A stretch of DNA of 64,000 nucleotides. Origin: Alkalimonas cellulosilytica. Its GTDB lineage: Bacteria > Pseudomonadota > Gammaproteobacteria > Enterobacterales > Alteromonadaceae. The first letter of the stretch is position 1. Every line of letters begins with the position of its first letter. Below the pieces are notes generated by a model. It was not told the origin of the DNA and did no database searches. It saw nothing but the letters and a program-made list of their open reading frames with translations. The stretch spans positions 186,001-250,000 of the forward strand of contig NZ_JAUHLI010000002.1 of NCBI RefSeq assembly GCF_036325985.1. Direction: 5' to 3'. The position numbers and the translations under genes were made by a program. Shown here piece after piece: positions 17,144-26,662 of the stretch.

Positions 17144-19558
17144 ATGTTACCATTTAAAAAACGAGAACTTAGCTTATGGATATCAGCCATGCTGGTGTCC
17201 GGGGCCGTAATTGCCACCGAAGCGGAGCAAGGCGAAGACGCGCAAAAAAAAGCACAGTCGATTGAGCGGATCACCGTAACCGGCACAGGCCGGCCCAAGA
17301 TGGCATCGGAAATTCCGATGAATATCACGGCGATGACCGAGGCTGAACTGCGGGAAAACAACATCGCTAGTTTAAAGGATTTGATTGCCGACAGTGTGGA
17401 AATTCATGCACCGGATAACAGCGCCCGCTTTGCCGACTCGGTCTCGGTGCGTGGTCTGAATGTTGCCGGGGTCAACGCCAATAATCTGCAGCAGTTTATC
17501 CGCACGACCATGGCGTATTATCTGGATGCCACGCCCTTGCCGAACATCAATTACCGCATCAAAGATGTGGCCCGGGTTGAACAGCTGATTGGCCCACAAG
17601 GTACTCTGTATGGTGCAGGCAGTTTAGGGGGCACCATCCGCTACATCACCAATGAACCGGTGCTGGAAGAGTTTCAGTTCGATTTTAATACCAACTTCTA
17701 TCAGACCAAAGGCGGTGGCATCAGCAACGATACCGATGTGGTGTTTAATATTCCGATGGGGGAGCGTTTCGCCGCCCGCTTATCGCTGGCCCGGTTGGAT
17801 GAAAAAGGCTTTACCGATCGCCAGGTGAATCCAAGTTGGGTAGCACCTGGCGAAGGTTTCCCGGGTAATCCCAACCCGAATCAAACCCTGTACAAACGGG
17901 ATGACTGGCAGGAAGTGACCGGTGGCCGTTTAACCCTGCTTTGGCAGGTGAGCGATGATTTACGGCTGAAATACAGCCGTACCCAGCAGGACCAGTTGGC
18001 GCATGGTACCCGAGGTGCCAGCCGGTTGCCGGTAGATCGAGCCTGTGAGGGGATCGACGATTGTACCTTTACCTCCTTTGATACCCCTTTTCAGTACAAT
18101 GATCGTACTGTGGTGTCGCGCTTCGAAGAGTTTGCCGATCGTGACCTGAAAATGGACTCATTCGATATCGATTGGGATTTAGGCTTTGCCACCCTGACCA
18201 GCAGTACCGCCAATTACCGCGACAGCAGTGTTGGCCAGGCCGATTACGCCGGTGCAGGCAACAGTTTTTATGGCTGGGTTCCGGGCCTGGCGCTGGCCGA
18301 TGGCAACGACTCGGCCTACATGACCTTTGATAACAGCTACCGCGGCATCAGCCACGAAAGCCGTTTAACTTCCAGCATTGAGGGGCCCTGGAGCTGGATT
18401 GTTGGGGTTTACCACACCAACCAGCGTCGCAACTACAAGTTTTCTGAGTGGTTTGAGCGGTTGGATGAAATCGCCAGTCAGGTTGGTTGGCTGGGTTTTG
18501 ACAGGGCAACCGCCGGTGGCAATGTCGGTGAGGGCTACCGCGAAGATTTGGGTAGCAAGTACAAAGAGACCGCTTTTTTTGGTGAAGTGGGTTACGACAT
18601 CACGGAAAAATGGAATGTGACGGTGGGTGCCCGGGTGTTTAACTACACCGATATTGGCTCTGGTTTTATCCGTGACTATCTGGGCCCAACCGACTCGGAC
18701 CGCGATTTTAAAGGCAGTGGCAGCGGTGAGAGTTTCTTTAAATTCAATACCGCTTACTTCTTTAGCGATGAAATCCTGGGGTATTTTACCTACTCGCAGG
18801 GTTTTCGCCGTGGTGGGACCAACTCGTTTCGTGAAGACAACGGCCGGCCGGTGGCGGAAGATGCCCAGTTTTATGAACCGGACTCGACCGACAACTACGA
18901 GCTGGGGGTAAAAGGCTTTTTGGCCGATGGCTTCTTTGTGCAGGCCAATGTTTATCAAATCCAATGGAACAATGTGCAGACTTACTTCTCGCAAACCATT
19001 GAAGACTTTTTCCCGGTCAATGGCACCACCAATGGGCCGGATGCCAAAACCCGCGGCGCTGAGCTGAGCATGCGCTACTATCTGACCGACAATTTGATGC
19101 TGACCTATTCTACGGCAACCACCAAAGGCACCTGGGATGAAACCGTCACCAAGTGCGTGTACGAAGAAAGTGTTGCCAACAACGAATGCCGTACCTGGAT
19201 GAAAGGGGGCTCTTTAGGCGGCAACCCGAAGTGGCGGCATAACTTTGGTGTGCGTTACACCGCCGATCTGGACAATGGCATGTCACTCTGGGGCAGTGTC
19301 AATGGCCGCTATGTTGGCAAGGTACAAAACGACCGGCAGGATAACCCGGATGCAGCGACCTTTGAGTATCCGTCTTTTACCACCTTTAGCGCTAACCTTG
19401 GCCTTGGTAAAGACAACTGGGATGTGCGGCTTTGGGCAACTAATCTGACCAACAGCGATGCCATTGTATCTAACCAAAACTCTGGTATTCTGGGCCGTAG
19501 AACCATAGCGCTAACACCAAGAACCATTGGTTTAAGCTTCTCCTACAGTTATTTTTAA
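17144..19558 (+). CDS. TonB-dependent outer-membrane receptor
   Basis: An 804-residue TonB-dependent receptor. A signal peptide runs to about residue 25 and a TonB-box-like ERITVTGTGRP lies at about 42-52. The plug at about 55-165 includes VSVRGLNVAGVNANN, RVEQLIGPQGTLYGAGSLGG and TIRYITNEPV, and the barrel ends in LSFSYSYF. The plug end LIGPQGTLYGAGSLGGTIRY is the form found in many proteobacterial receptors of the FecA/catabolic type. GGAAGGA precedes the ATG. A hairpin terminator follows, then an MFS transporter gene. It likely brings the substrate of the neighbouring aminotransferase pathway across the outer membrane. Confidence 0.92.
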   Translation: MLPFKKRELSLWISAMLVSGAVIATEAEQGEDAQKKAQSIERITVTGTGRPKMASEIPMNITAMTEAELRENNIASLKDLIADSVEIHAPDNSARFADSVSVRGLNVAGVNANNLQQFIRTTMAYYLDATPLPNINYRIKDVARVEQLIGPQGTLYGAGSLGGTIRYITNEPVLEEFQFDFNTNFYQTKGGGISNDTDVVFNIPMGERFAARLSLARLDEKGFTDRQVNPSWVAPGEGFPGNPNPNQTLYKRDDWQEVTGGRLTLLWQVSDDLRLKYSRTQQDQLAHGTRGASRLPVDRACEGIDDCTFTSFDTPFQYNDRTVVSRFEEFADRDLKMDSFDIDWDLGFATLTSSTANYRDSSVGQADYAGAGNSFYGWVPGLALADGNDSAYMTFDNSYRGISHESRLTSSIEGPWSWIVGVYHTNQRRNYKFSEWFERLDEIASQVGWLGFDRATAGGNVGEGYREDLGSKYKETAFFGEVGYDITEKWNVTVGARVFNYTDIGSGFIRDYLGPTDSDRDFKGSGSGESFFKFNTAYFFSDEILGYFTYSQGFRRGGTNSFREDNGRPVAEDAQFYEPDSTDNYELGVKGFLADGFFVQANVYQIQWNNVQTYFSQTIEDFFPVNGTTNGPDAKTRGAELSMRYYLTDNLMLTYSTATTKGTWDETVTKCVYEESVANNECRTWMKGGSLGGNPKWRHNFGVRYTADLDNGMSLWGSVNGRYVGKVQNDRQDNPDAATFEYPSFTTFSANLGLGKDNWDVRLWATNLTNSDAIVSNQNSGILGRRTIALTPRTIGLSFSYSYF

Positions 19559-19576
19559 TGGGTGAGTGGTAACCAT

Positions 19577-19601
19577 AAAGTGAGGCTTCGGCCTCACTTT
19601 T
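19577..19601 (+). terminator. Hairpin after TonB receptor gene
   Basis: Perfect 10-bp stem AAAGTGAGGC / GCCTCACTTT with a TTCG tetraloop, starting 19 bp after the receptor stop and ending 19 bp before the MFS start. The T-run is short, so read-through into the MFS gene is likely and the hairpin may set the receptor-to-transporter ratio. Confidence 0.7.
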
Positions 19602-19619
19602 GCATTCAGGAGGTTGTTG

Positions 19620-20786
19620 ATGTTGTCTCTGATCTGGCGGCCCGCCGCTGCTACCGATTTTGATTTTCCCCAGTACATCGGTGTGATGCTGATTGCCATG
19701 ATGGGCGCTTCGGTCACCATCTTGATGCCGTTGTTGGTGGGGGCTTTTACCGACAGTGGTTTGTTCAGCACGGCTCAGGTGGGCTTTCTGGCTTCGGCCG
19801 AGGTTGCCGGTATTTTGATGTCCAGTGCTTCGGCTTTGTTCTGGGTGCGCCGTATTCAATGGTTGCGCTTTGTGCAGTTCAGTCTGGCTGTTTTTATCGG
19901 CTGCAACCTGCTGACCAGCTGGGTGAGCAGCTTTGAGCTGGTACTGGTCCTGCGCTTCAGTGCTGGTCTTGCTTGTGGCGTGTCCTATGCCATCGCGCTG
20001 GCAGCGCTGGGTGATCAAAGCCGGGTGGATAAAACCTTTGCTGTGATGGTGACCATCCAGGTGTTTTTTGGCACCTTAGGCTTTGCCTTGCTGCCTTACG
20101 TGATTGCGCCTTTTGGTTATACCGGTATTTATCAGTGCTTTAATTTATTTCTGTTGTTGGCTTTGCTGCTCAGCTTTATCAGCTTTCCGGTCAATCAGAA
20201 ACCACAAACCGCTTTTCGTCTTGACTTGCAAGGCCGCTGGCTGGCGGCAGCTCTGGTGTTCGCCGGTACCATTGCTTATTACTTTGCCCAGGGCACCGTC
20301 TGGGCCTACCTGGAGCGTATTGGGGTGCATGCTGGCTTAACGGTGGCGGAAGTGGGCGCTATTCTTGGAGCTGGCTTTGCCATCAGCGCCATCGGCTCCA
20401 TGCTATCCAGCTGGTTTGTTGCCCGTATTGGCCGCAATGCCTCCTTGCTGATCACGGCCGCAGTACAGCTGCCATGCCTGGCCGCCTTGTATTGGATGAG
20501 CGAGGGCCATGCCTGGGCTATTTATGCGGTAGCCACCATTGTCTACCAGGTGTTCTGGAGCTTTATCGTGCCCATTATGATGGCAATTTTTAATGATGTG
20601 GATAAAAGCGGCCGCTTGATCGTGTTTTGCGTCACGGCCTTTAAAATTGGTCTGGTGTTGGGGCCACCGGCTGCAGCTCTCACTATTCGCCTGACCAGTA
20701 TCCATGAGGTGCTTTGGTTAGGTGCTGTGGCTATCGCAGTCAGTGTGGTTTGTTTAATGGCATCCAATCGATTGTTGCAGCGCTAA
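19620..20786 (+). CDS. Major facilitator superfamily transporter
   Basis: A 388-residue inner-membrane protein with about twelve hydrophobic helices and the sparse charged loops typical of MFS carriers. The ATG at 19620 is chosen because AGGAGG lies 6 nt upstream; two TTG codons just before it are poor alternatives. It follows the TonB receptor after a tetraloop hairpin and belongs to the aminotransferase/LysR/receptor group, so it probably carries the same nutrient across the inner membrane. No motif reveals the substrate. Confidence 0.85.
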   Translation: MLSLIWRPAAATDFDFPQYIGVMLIAMMGASVTILMPLLVGAFTDSGLFSTAQVGFLASAEVAGILMSSASALFWVRRIQWLRFVQFSLAVFIGCNLLTSWVSSFELVLVLRFSAGLACGVSYAIALAALGDQSRVDKTFAVMVTIQVFFGTLGFALLPYVIAPFGYTGIYQCFNLFLLLALLLSFISFPVNQKPQTAFRLDLQGRWLAAALVFAGTIAYYFAQGTVWAYLERIGVHAGLTVAEVGAILGAGFAISAIGSMLSSWFVARIGRNASLLITAAVQLPCLAALYWMSEGHAWAIYAVATIVYQVFWSFIVPIMMAIFNDVDKSGRLIVFCVTAFKIGLVLGPPAAALTIRLTSIHEVLWLGAVAIAVSVVCLMASNRLLQR

Positions 20787-20828
20787 GTTGCTTTGTTGTC
20801 ATCAATAACATCGGATGATGACCTTACC

Positions 20829-20856
20829 AAAAAAGCCGGGTTGCCCCGGCTTTTTT
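20829..20856. terminator. Bidirectional terminator between convergent genes
   Basis: Stem AAAAAAGCCGGG / CCCGGCTTTTTT with a 4-nt loop and T-runs on both strands. It separates the MFS gene (+) from the GH/C39 gene (-). Confidence 0.85.
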
Positions 20857-20868
20857 GTGCTTCAGTAG

Positions 20869-22737
20869 TTATTGAAAGGTGTGCAACCAGAGATCATTGC
20901 CAGTGCCATTGTCATTGATGGCATATTCAAACGCTGCTTTTGGGTAACGAACGCCCTTGCCAGATTTGCTGGTATCGTAGCTGCCCCATTTTTGCAGGTT
21001 CCAGACTCCAAAGGGATCGTTGACCGTGTAATGACTGCCATCAAACCCGGTTACCACCAGAATATGGCCTGGAGAGGTGAACCAGCCATGCACTATGGTG
21101 GGGATACCGGCACTGGCCAATTGCTGCAACTGCGCAATGGTGCCGTTGGTGGTGCCATGATTGCGCAAGGGGTTGCCTTGTTCCTGCGCTATGGTGTTAA
21201 AACCCCAAACCAGAGCGGGCACGGTTTGCAGCAAGCCGAAACGATTGTACAAATAATCCGGTGTGCGCTGGCCCAGTGCGTTGGGATCGGTCAGGCCGAA
21301 ATAGTCGGTGACCATTGCCAGCGAGGTCACGCTGCAGGCACTGTAAGGCTGGGACTGGTTTAATTTTTGATCCCAGTAAGGCACTTGTGCCGGTTGCGGT
21401 GGGGCTGGCGGTGGTGTGCTGCCTTCCAGGTAGGCGGTCATGTCGTTGTTGCCTGCCGAACAACGAACATTGCCGTCAAATTGCTCACGGTGCCAGTTCA
21501 CTTGTTGCCAGTCTTGCCAGACACTTTGTGGAATGGAGCCACCCGGTACCCGCCAAACGGAGGCGTTGGGCCCAGCCACGTTCATAAAGGTATTCAGCTG
21601 CGAAGGCGTGATATCGCCATACTCGGTAGACACAATATGCCAGATCGGTTTGGTGGCCCCCATAGCCCGGTATTCGCAGTTGCCTTCTTCAATCCAGTAT
21701 TTGGCATTGGCCATGTAAGCGCCACCCCAGACTTCCAGATAGGTTTGCGGCATATGGGCATCGACGTACTGATCGATAATATCGACCCGCATGCCATGGT
21801 CAGAAGGGTTGCCCCAGGTCGTCGCGGCCAATGGGAAATTGGCGTTGGCATGGCCGTCGGCTACCGCCTGGTTACGAGCGCTGTGAAACGCCTGAAACAA
21901 TTGGTGCAGCTCGGTGGTTTTGTGGTTGAACTCGACTTCGACATCGGTAATAAAACCAACATAGCCATACTGGGCAGCCAGGTAGAGTGCATTGGCCTGA
22001 GCGGCATAGTTGCCCGGGTAATTGTACGCCCAGGCCCAGGGTTCGATGCCTTTATCTTTGTAGATTTGGGTGGTTTGAGTGGAGCAGGCATCGGGGAATA
22101 ATGAGCAACTGGCGGTATTGTCAGCGATTTTAATAAACACCCGTTTTACGCCAAGTGCCGCCAGCTCGTTAGCCAGTTGTTGATGGCTTTTATTTAAGCC
22201 TGCTTCATCAATGTACCACAGCCAGGCGCCAAACTGATTGCTCAAAGGCGCTGGGCTACCCGGTAAGCTGGTGCTTTTTACCCAGTTGTAAAAACTGGCC
22301 GACCAGCGGGTGGTGTAGCAGGCGGTGCCGCCATTTAAATACTCGCAGGTAGCGACTTCATCGGCGGTGAAATTACCATACACATTGTTTGGGGCATCGC
22401 TCAGGCTTTCAAAACAATGGCCGCCGTAACTGGGCGAGCGGACAGAGCCAATTGGGCAGTCGTTAGTGCCACGAATTGCTGTGGCAAAAGGTTTCGCCCA
22501 GCGCAGTACGTTAATGGTATGACTACCCACTGAGTAGGGTTCTGGCGTGGTGCAGGCACTGCCACCACCGTAAGCGATGCAGTTATCCACCATGGCTTTG
22601 GTGAAGGGGCCATACAGGTTGTCATCATCGGCACAAAAGCTCAGTTGATGGTCGAATTCAGTGTTATCGGGGCAGGCTGCAAAGGCTGCAGATGAAAATC
22701 CCAGTACACCAAGCAAGAGTAAAGTGTTTAAACGCAT
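20869..22737 (-). CDS. Secreted protein: cysteine modules, glycoside-hydrolase-like barrel, C39-like peptidase
   Basis: A 622-residue exported protein with a signal peptide ending near SSAAFA. Residues about 22-160 hold two similar cysteine modules; each has a CP...C start, an N-x-YG-x-F core and a GG-x-AC end. Residues about 170-430 look like a TIM-barrel glycoside-hydrolase-like domain with alternating strand motifs (RVFIKIAD, PWAWAYNY, GFITDVEVEF, PIWHIVS). The acidic DVEVE resembles the DxE of GH25-like lysozymes, but I do not recognise the family. A Pro-rich linker leads to a C39-like domain at 453-622 with Cys468 (SACSVTSLAM), His558 (GHILVV) and Asp574 (NDPFG). This domain is paralogous to that of the lipoprotein at 13332-14423. 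A plausible role is envelope or prey-wall degradation. Confidence 0.75.
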   Translation of the reverse strand: MRLNTLLLLGVLGFSSAAFAACPDNTEFDHQLSFCADDDNLYGPFTKAMVDNCIAYGGGSACTTPEPYSVGSHTINVLRWAKPFATAIRGTNDCPIGSVRSPSYGGHCFESLSDAPNNVYGNFTADEVATCEYLNGGTACYTTRWSASFYNWVKSTSLPGSPAPLSNQFGAWLWYIDEAGLNKSHQQLANELAALGVKRVFIKIADNTASCSLFPDACSTQTTQIYKDKGIEPWAWAYNYPGNYAAQANALYLAAQYGYVGFITDVEVEFNHKTTELHQLFQAFHSARNQAVADGHANANFPLAATTWGNPSDHGMRVDIIDQYVDAHMPQTYLEVWGGAYMANAKYWIEEGNCEYRAMGATKPIWHIVSTEYGDITPSQLNTFMNVAGPNASVWRVPGGSIPQSVWQDWQQVNWHREQFDGNVRCSAGNNDMTAYLEGSTPPPAPPQPAQVPYWDQKLNQSQPYSACSVTSLAMVTDYFGLTDPNALGQRTPDYLYNRFGLLQTVPALVWGFNTIAQEQGNPLRNHGTTNGTIAQLQQLASAGIPTIVHGWFTSPGHILVVTGFDGSHYTVNDPFGVWNLQKWGSYDTSKSGKGVRYPKAAFEYAINDNGTGNDLWLHTFQ

Positions 22738-23115
22738 TGGTTATCTCCGGTGTGATTTTTTGTTGTCCTGGAGTGCACTACGAAAGGATCCGTCGCTTTC
22801 AGCGAGCGGCAAACGGTTGGGTTGCCAGTCCTGACTATAAAATAGGGATAGATAATGAAAAAAATGATAGCCATCGGTTATGGCGATGAAACGAAAAAAG
22901 CTCATCCTTGAGCGGAATGTCAATCAGGAACACCAGTGCCAGTTGCTTTGGATCCTGTGCTGTCGAGGTGGGAGAGACGCCAAACAGCAGCAAGTGCAGA
23001 CTGACGGAAGCAGCTTAGCCGCTTTAACCGATGAATAAAAAATAGTCACCATCGGCTCAGGCGATAAAAAAGGCCAGCAGAGGCTGGCCTTGAAGAGAGC
23101 GTTTGTGAATGAACA
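22738..23115. other. Intergenic region, 378 bp
   Basis: Upstream region of the GH/C39 gene and downstream region of the amidohydrolase gene. I see no convincing gene. It contains a pair of imperfect 21-nt direct repeats at 22871-22891 and 23049-23069 (cores CCATCGG and GGCGAT) and the terminator at 23066-23091. Confidence 0.6.
23066..23091 (-). terminator. Terminator of the amidohydrolase gene
   Basis: Stem AAGGCCAGC / GCTGGCCTT with a 4-nt loop, followed on the minus strand by six T residues, 25 bp after the stop of the gene at 23116. Confidence 0.85.
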
Positions 23116-26100
23116 TTAATTCCTGGGTTCAAACTCAAACGGCTGACGTGGCCGTTCTCGCAGGCCAATTTCGTTCATACTTTCAGCATCAAACAAGCGG
23201 CCATTGACCATGGTGTAGCGCACCCGATCACTGACGCGGATGTTTTCCAATGGGTTGCCATCAATCACGATCAAATCGGCAAGCTTGCCGACCTCAATGC
23301 TGCCGAGTTGATGATCCATGCCAAAGGTAATGGCCGGGTTGATGGTGGCGGTGCGCAGGGCTTCCAATGGTGTCATGCCGCCCTGGGCGAACATCCAGAT
23401 CTCCCAGTGCGCGCCTAAGCCTTCGCGCTGGCCATGGGCACCGATATTGGCCAGGATGCCACGATCGGACATTTGCTTGGCGGTTTCCACCACCGCAAAG
23501 TGGTTGTAGTGATGCTCGGGCGCTTTTTCCCGCCGCATGCTGCGTGGTGCCAGCCGGTCCATCGGCACGTAACGGCTGAGCCGCGGGTGTTGCCAGACTT
23601 CGGTGGTGTCGTACCAGTAGTTTTCCCCCCAGATGCCGCCATAAGCGACGTTCAGCGTGGGGGTGTAAGCCATGCTGCTGGCTTCCCACAGTTGCAATAC
23701 ATCTTCGTACACCCGGGCCGAGGGCAGGGCATGCTCCAGCGTGGTGTGGCCATCGACCAGCATGGTCAGGTTGTGTTGCAGCAAGGAGCCGCCTTCCGGT
23801 ACCACCATCATGCCCATCTCACGGGCAGCCTGGATCACTTGCTGGCGCTGATCACGCCGCGGCTGGTTGTAGCTTTTTACCGTGAAAGCGCCCACTTTTT
23901 GCAACCGCTCAAGGTGAAATTTGGCATCATCCAGACTGTCGATGTGCGAGGTAAAGCCAGGGATCTCTGCACCATAAATAATGGCACCGGTTGAGAAAAT
24001 ACGCGGCCCGGCGATGTGGCCGGCCTGCTGCATTTCACTGGCGGTAAAAATTTCCCGGGTGTTGTTGGACGGATCGTGAATGCTGGTCACCCCGAAAGTG
24101 AGACCGGCGTAGTTCAGCCAGTTTTGCTGCGGGATGATCTGATTCGCCCCCTGCGCGCCATGGGCATGCGCATCGAACAGGCCTGGCATCAGGGTTTTGC
24201 CGCTGATATCAAACACCTTGGCGCCGCGCGGAATGCTGACCGCATCGCGGCTGCCGACAGCGGCAATTTTGTTGTTGGTGATAAGCACCACTGCGTCCTG
24301 CAGCACTTCATCGCCATTCATGGTAATGACCTGGCCGCCAACAAAAGCCACGGAGCCCTGCGGGATATCGGCCGGCACACTAAAGCCCAGCGAGGTGCCA
24401 TTTTCGGCGGCAAAGTCGGTTGGTTGTTGCTGATCAAACAAGCCAGCTACCGAAGTGTGGTACAGCTCAGGGCCTAAGGTCCAGTACAGGTGCTGGCTAT
24501 CGGCGGTCCAGCTGATGTGCTCGCCAGCCCGCACCGACAGCTGGCGTACCGGGAACTGGCGGTCGCTGCCGCTGATGTTGATCACACTGCCGCGCTCAAC
24601 AAAAGGCGTGACGAATACTTTAAAGCGATCGGTAAAAGCCAGCAGTTTGCCATTGGGCGCTACTTTAAACTCGGTGCCGTGCGCTGCGGTGTACAGCACC
24701 CGCTCTTCCTGGGTGGTTAAATCGATGCTGATCAAGGCCGGGCCACCGCGGTTGGCCATGGCGTAGACCCGGTCACTGCGCTCGCCAAACATCGGCATGC
24801 TGCCCTGACGGCTTAACAGCTGTGGCTCACCGCCGCCGACCGGTACCTGATACAAGCCGGTATGCAGCGACCACTGCCGTGGCAGAATGCTGCCAGCACC
24901 GGTCTTGCGGTACACCACGGTGCGGCCATCCGGGCTAAAGGTTGGCTCAACGTATTTGCCAGGCTCGGACACCAGCTCGGTGACGCGATTGTTGCGCAGG
25001 TTTAACAGCTTGACCCGGCCTTGCTGCTGATCGTTCCAACTGGTGTACACCAGTTGGCGGCCATCGCGGCTAAACTGCGGGTAGAATTCAAATTCGTCGT
25101 TTTGCCGGGTGAGCCGCCGTGGCCGTGGGTTGTCGATGTCGGTCAGGTATAAGTGCCCCAATGCAGAAAATACGGCCCGTTTGCCATCCGGTGACACCTG
25201 CACAAAACGCAGCATCTTCACATCGACGTCGGTTTTATCCAGATCCTGTTGTACCCGCAGCGCGGTCTGGATTTGCTTTTCGGTATCAACCTGGAAAGGG
25301 ATCTGAGCCAGTTCACGGCTGCGCACATCGATTTTATGCAGCTTGCCAGCGGCCCAAAACACGATATGGCGGTTATCCGGGGTCCAGCTGAGCGTGGGGT
25401 AAACGCCATGAATGGCCCAGGTTTCCTGCATATCGCGCTCTAAACCACCGTACAGTTCAATTTGCTCACCGCTTTGGGTGTCGTACAAGAACAAGGTACT
25501 TTGAAAATCACGCCGGCTGATGTACGCCAGATAACGGCCATCATGCGATGGCGTTGGCCGGATAGCGCCACCACGGCCGCCGATAATGGTGTCTATTTCA
25601 CCGGTCTCCAGCTCAAAGCGCTTGATGCTGTAGATGCCGGACTCAGAGTCCTTGCTGTAGTGAAAGGTTTGGCCCGGGGTGTCGTCTTGCGAAAAATAGA
25701 CGTACTTGCCATCGGGCGAAAAGGCCGGCTCGCCGAGATCTTTTTGCTGATTGGGCCGTGCCGTCAGCATCACACCGCTGCCGCCGGTTTTATGATACAG
25801 CCAGATTTCGCCAGCACCTAACGAGCGGGTGCCGGTAAAGTGCTTACGACCGACCAGAAACTCGCCGTCCGGGCTCCAGGCCGGGCTGTTCAGTAAACGG
25901 AAGCTCTCGTTGGTCACCTGCTGGGCATTGCTGCCATCCAGATCCATGATCCAGAGGTTGTCGCCACCGCCCTGATCGCTGGTAAAGGCAATTTGTTTGC
26001 CATCGGGGCTAAAACGCGGCTGCATATTCCATGCAATGTCGTTGGTCAGTGCTGTGGCGGTACCGCCGCTGATCGGCATGGTGTAAATATCGCCCAGCAA

Positions 26101-26325
26101 ATCAAACACCAGGGTGTTGCCATCCGGGCTGACATCGACATTCATCCAGGTCCCCTGGCTGGTGGAAATGCTAACGGTTTCAAACTCGCCCATTGGCTGA
26201 TTGACTTGCCAGCCTTTGGTTTCGTTTGCATCGTTTGCGGTGTTATTTGCTTCTTCAGCCAGCAGCGGCGCACTACCGAGCAGCGCACTGACGGCCAGCG
26301 CCAGCAGAGTTTTAGAGGTGGTCAT
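23116..26325 (-). CDS. Exported amidohydrolase with N-terminal TolB/PD40-type beta-propeller
   Basis: A 1069-residue exported protein with a signal peptide ending near PLLAEE (about residue 24). Residues about 50-640 form repeated PD40/WD40-like blades, each with an FSPDGK-type turn (for example RFSPDGKQIAFTSD, AFSPDGKYVYFSQD, TFSPDGRTVVYRK). The C-terminal part is an amidohydrolase metal barrel: GLFDAHAHGAQ at about 714, KSYNQPRRD, HTTLEHALPS at about 861, NIGAHGQREGLGAHWE and the closing GKLADLIVIDGNP at about 1013. AGGAA 7 nt before the ATG at 26325 fixes the start; an in-frame start at 26382 would bury the signal peptide. It is probably a periplasmic metal-dependent peptidase or imidase in which the propeller gates access. 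It stands alone, with its own terminator. Confidence 0.85.
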   Translation of the reverse strand: MTTSKTLLALAVSALLGSAPLLAEEANNTANDANETKGWQVNQPMGEFETVSISTSQGTWMNVDVSPDGNTLVFDLLGDIYTMPISGGTATALTNDIAWNMQPRFSPDGKQIAFTSDQGGGDNLWIMDLDGSNAQQVTNESFRLLNSPAWSPDGEFLVGRKHFTGTRSLGAGEIWLYHKTGGSGVMLTARPNQQKDLGEPAFSPDGKYVYFSQDDTPGQTFHYSKDSESGIYSIKRFELETGEIDTIIGGRGGAIRPTPSHDGRYLAYISRRDFQSTLFLYDTQSGEQIELYGGLERDMQETWAIHGVYPTLSWTPDNRHIVFWAAGKLHKIDVRSRELAQIPFQVDTEKQIQTALRVQQDLDKTDVDVKMLRFVQVSPDGKRAVFSALGHLYLTDIDNPRPRRLTRQNDEFEFYPQFSRDGRQLVYTSWNDQQQGRVKLLNLRNNRVTELVSEPGKYVEPTFSPDGRTVVYRKTGAGSILPRQWSLHTGLYQVPVGGGEPQLLSRQGSMPMFGERSDRVYAMANRGGPALISIDLTTQEERVLYTAAHGTEFKVAPNGKLLAFTDRFKVFVTPFVERGSVINISGSDRQFPVRQLSVRAGEHISWTADSQHLYWTLGPELYHTSVAGLFDQQQPTDFAAENGTSLGFSVPADIPQGSVAFVGGQVITMNGDEVLQDAVVLITNNKIAAVGSRDAVSIPRGAKVFDISGKTLMPGLFDAHAHGAQGANQIIPQQNWLNYAGLTFGVTSIHDPSNNTREIFTASEMQQAGHIAGPRIFSTGAIIYGAEIPGFTSHIDSLDDAKFHLERLQKVGAFTVKSYNQPRRDQRQQVIQAAREMGMMVVPEGGSLLQHNLTMLVDGHTTLEHALPSARVYEDVLQLWEASSMAYTPTLNVAYGGIWGENYWYDTTEVWQHPRLSRYVPMDRLAPRSMRREKAPEHHYNHFAVVETAKQMSDRGILANIGAHGQREGLGAHWEIWMFAQGGMTPLEALRTATINPAITFGMDHQLGSIEVGKLADLIVIDGNPLENIRVSDRVRYTMVNGRLFDAESMNEIGLRERPRQPFEFEPRN

Positions 26326-26662
26326 AACAGGTTCCTGAGTTGGTTGTGCTGTTTTATTGTGGTTATAAGGCAACCATGCCACAAAATCTGCAGCAGGTTA
26401 AGCTGCTAGCAAGAGAAATAGGACTAACGCGATGGATTTGGCGATTACTGCCGGCTTGTGAGTAAACAGTCGTGATGCATGAGCATCTTTTGTAATAATA
26501 ATTGAATTTTTGCTATGGGGTAGTTAAGGTTGTCGTCTTGAATGATAGCTGAGTGAATCAATATTTCGGCATAAAGGGTGGCTTTCCTTCATGATAAACG
26601 GCCAAGTATCTGCAGGGTAAGCAAAAAATTAATAAACGCGAAATAGGTAAAAAGGAGAAACT
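26326..26662. other. Intergenic region, 337 bp
   Basis: Promoter region for the amidohydrolase (-) and the small membrane protein gene (+). The right half is AT-rich. No RNA gene, repeat or conserved motif was recognised. Confidence 0.5.

Noticed and set aside
22741..22923. Short minus-strand open frame upstream of the GH/C39 gene
   Set aside because: Low-quality composition, no ribosome site, lies in the promoter region.
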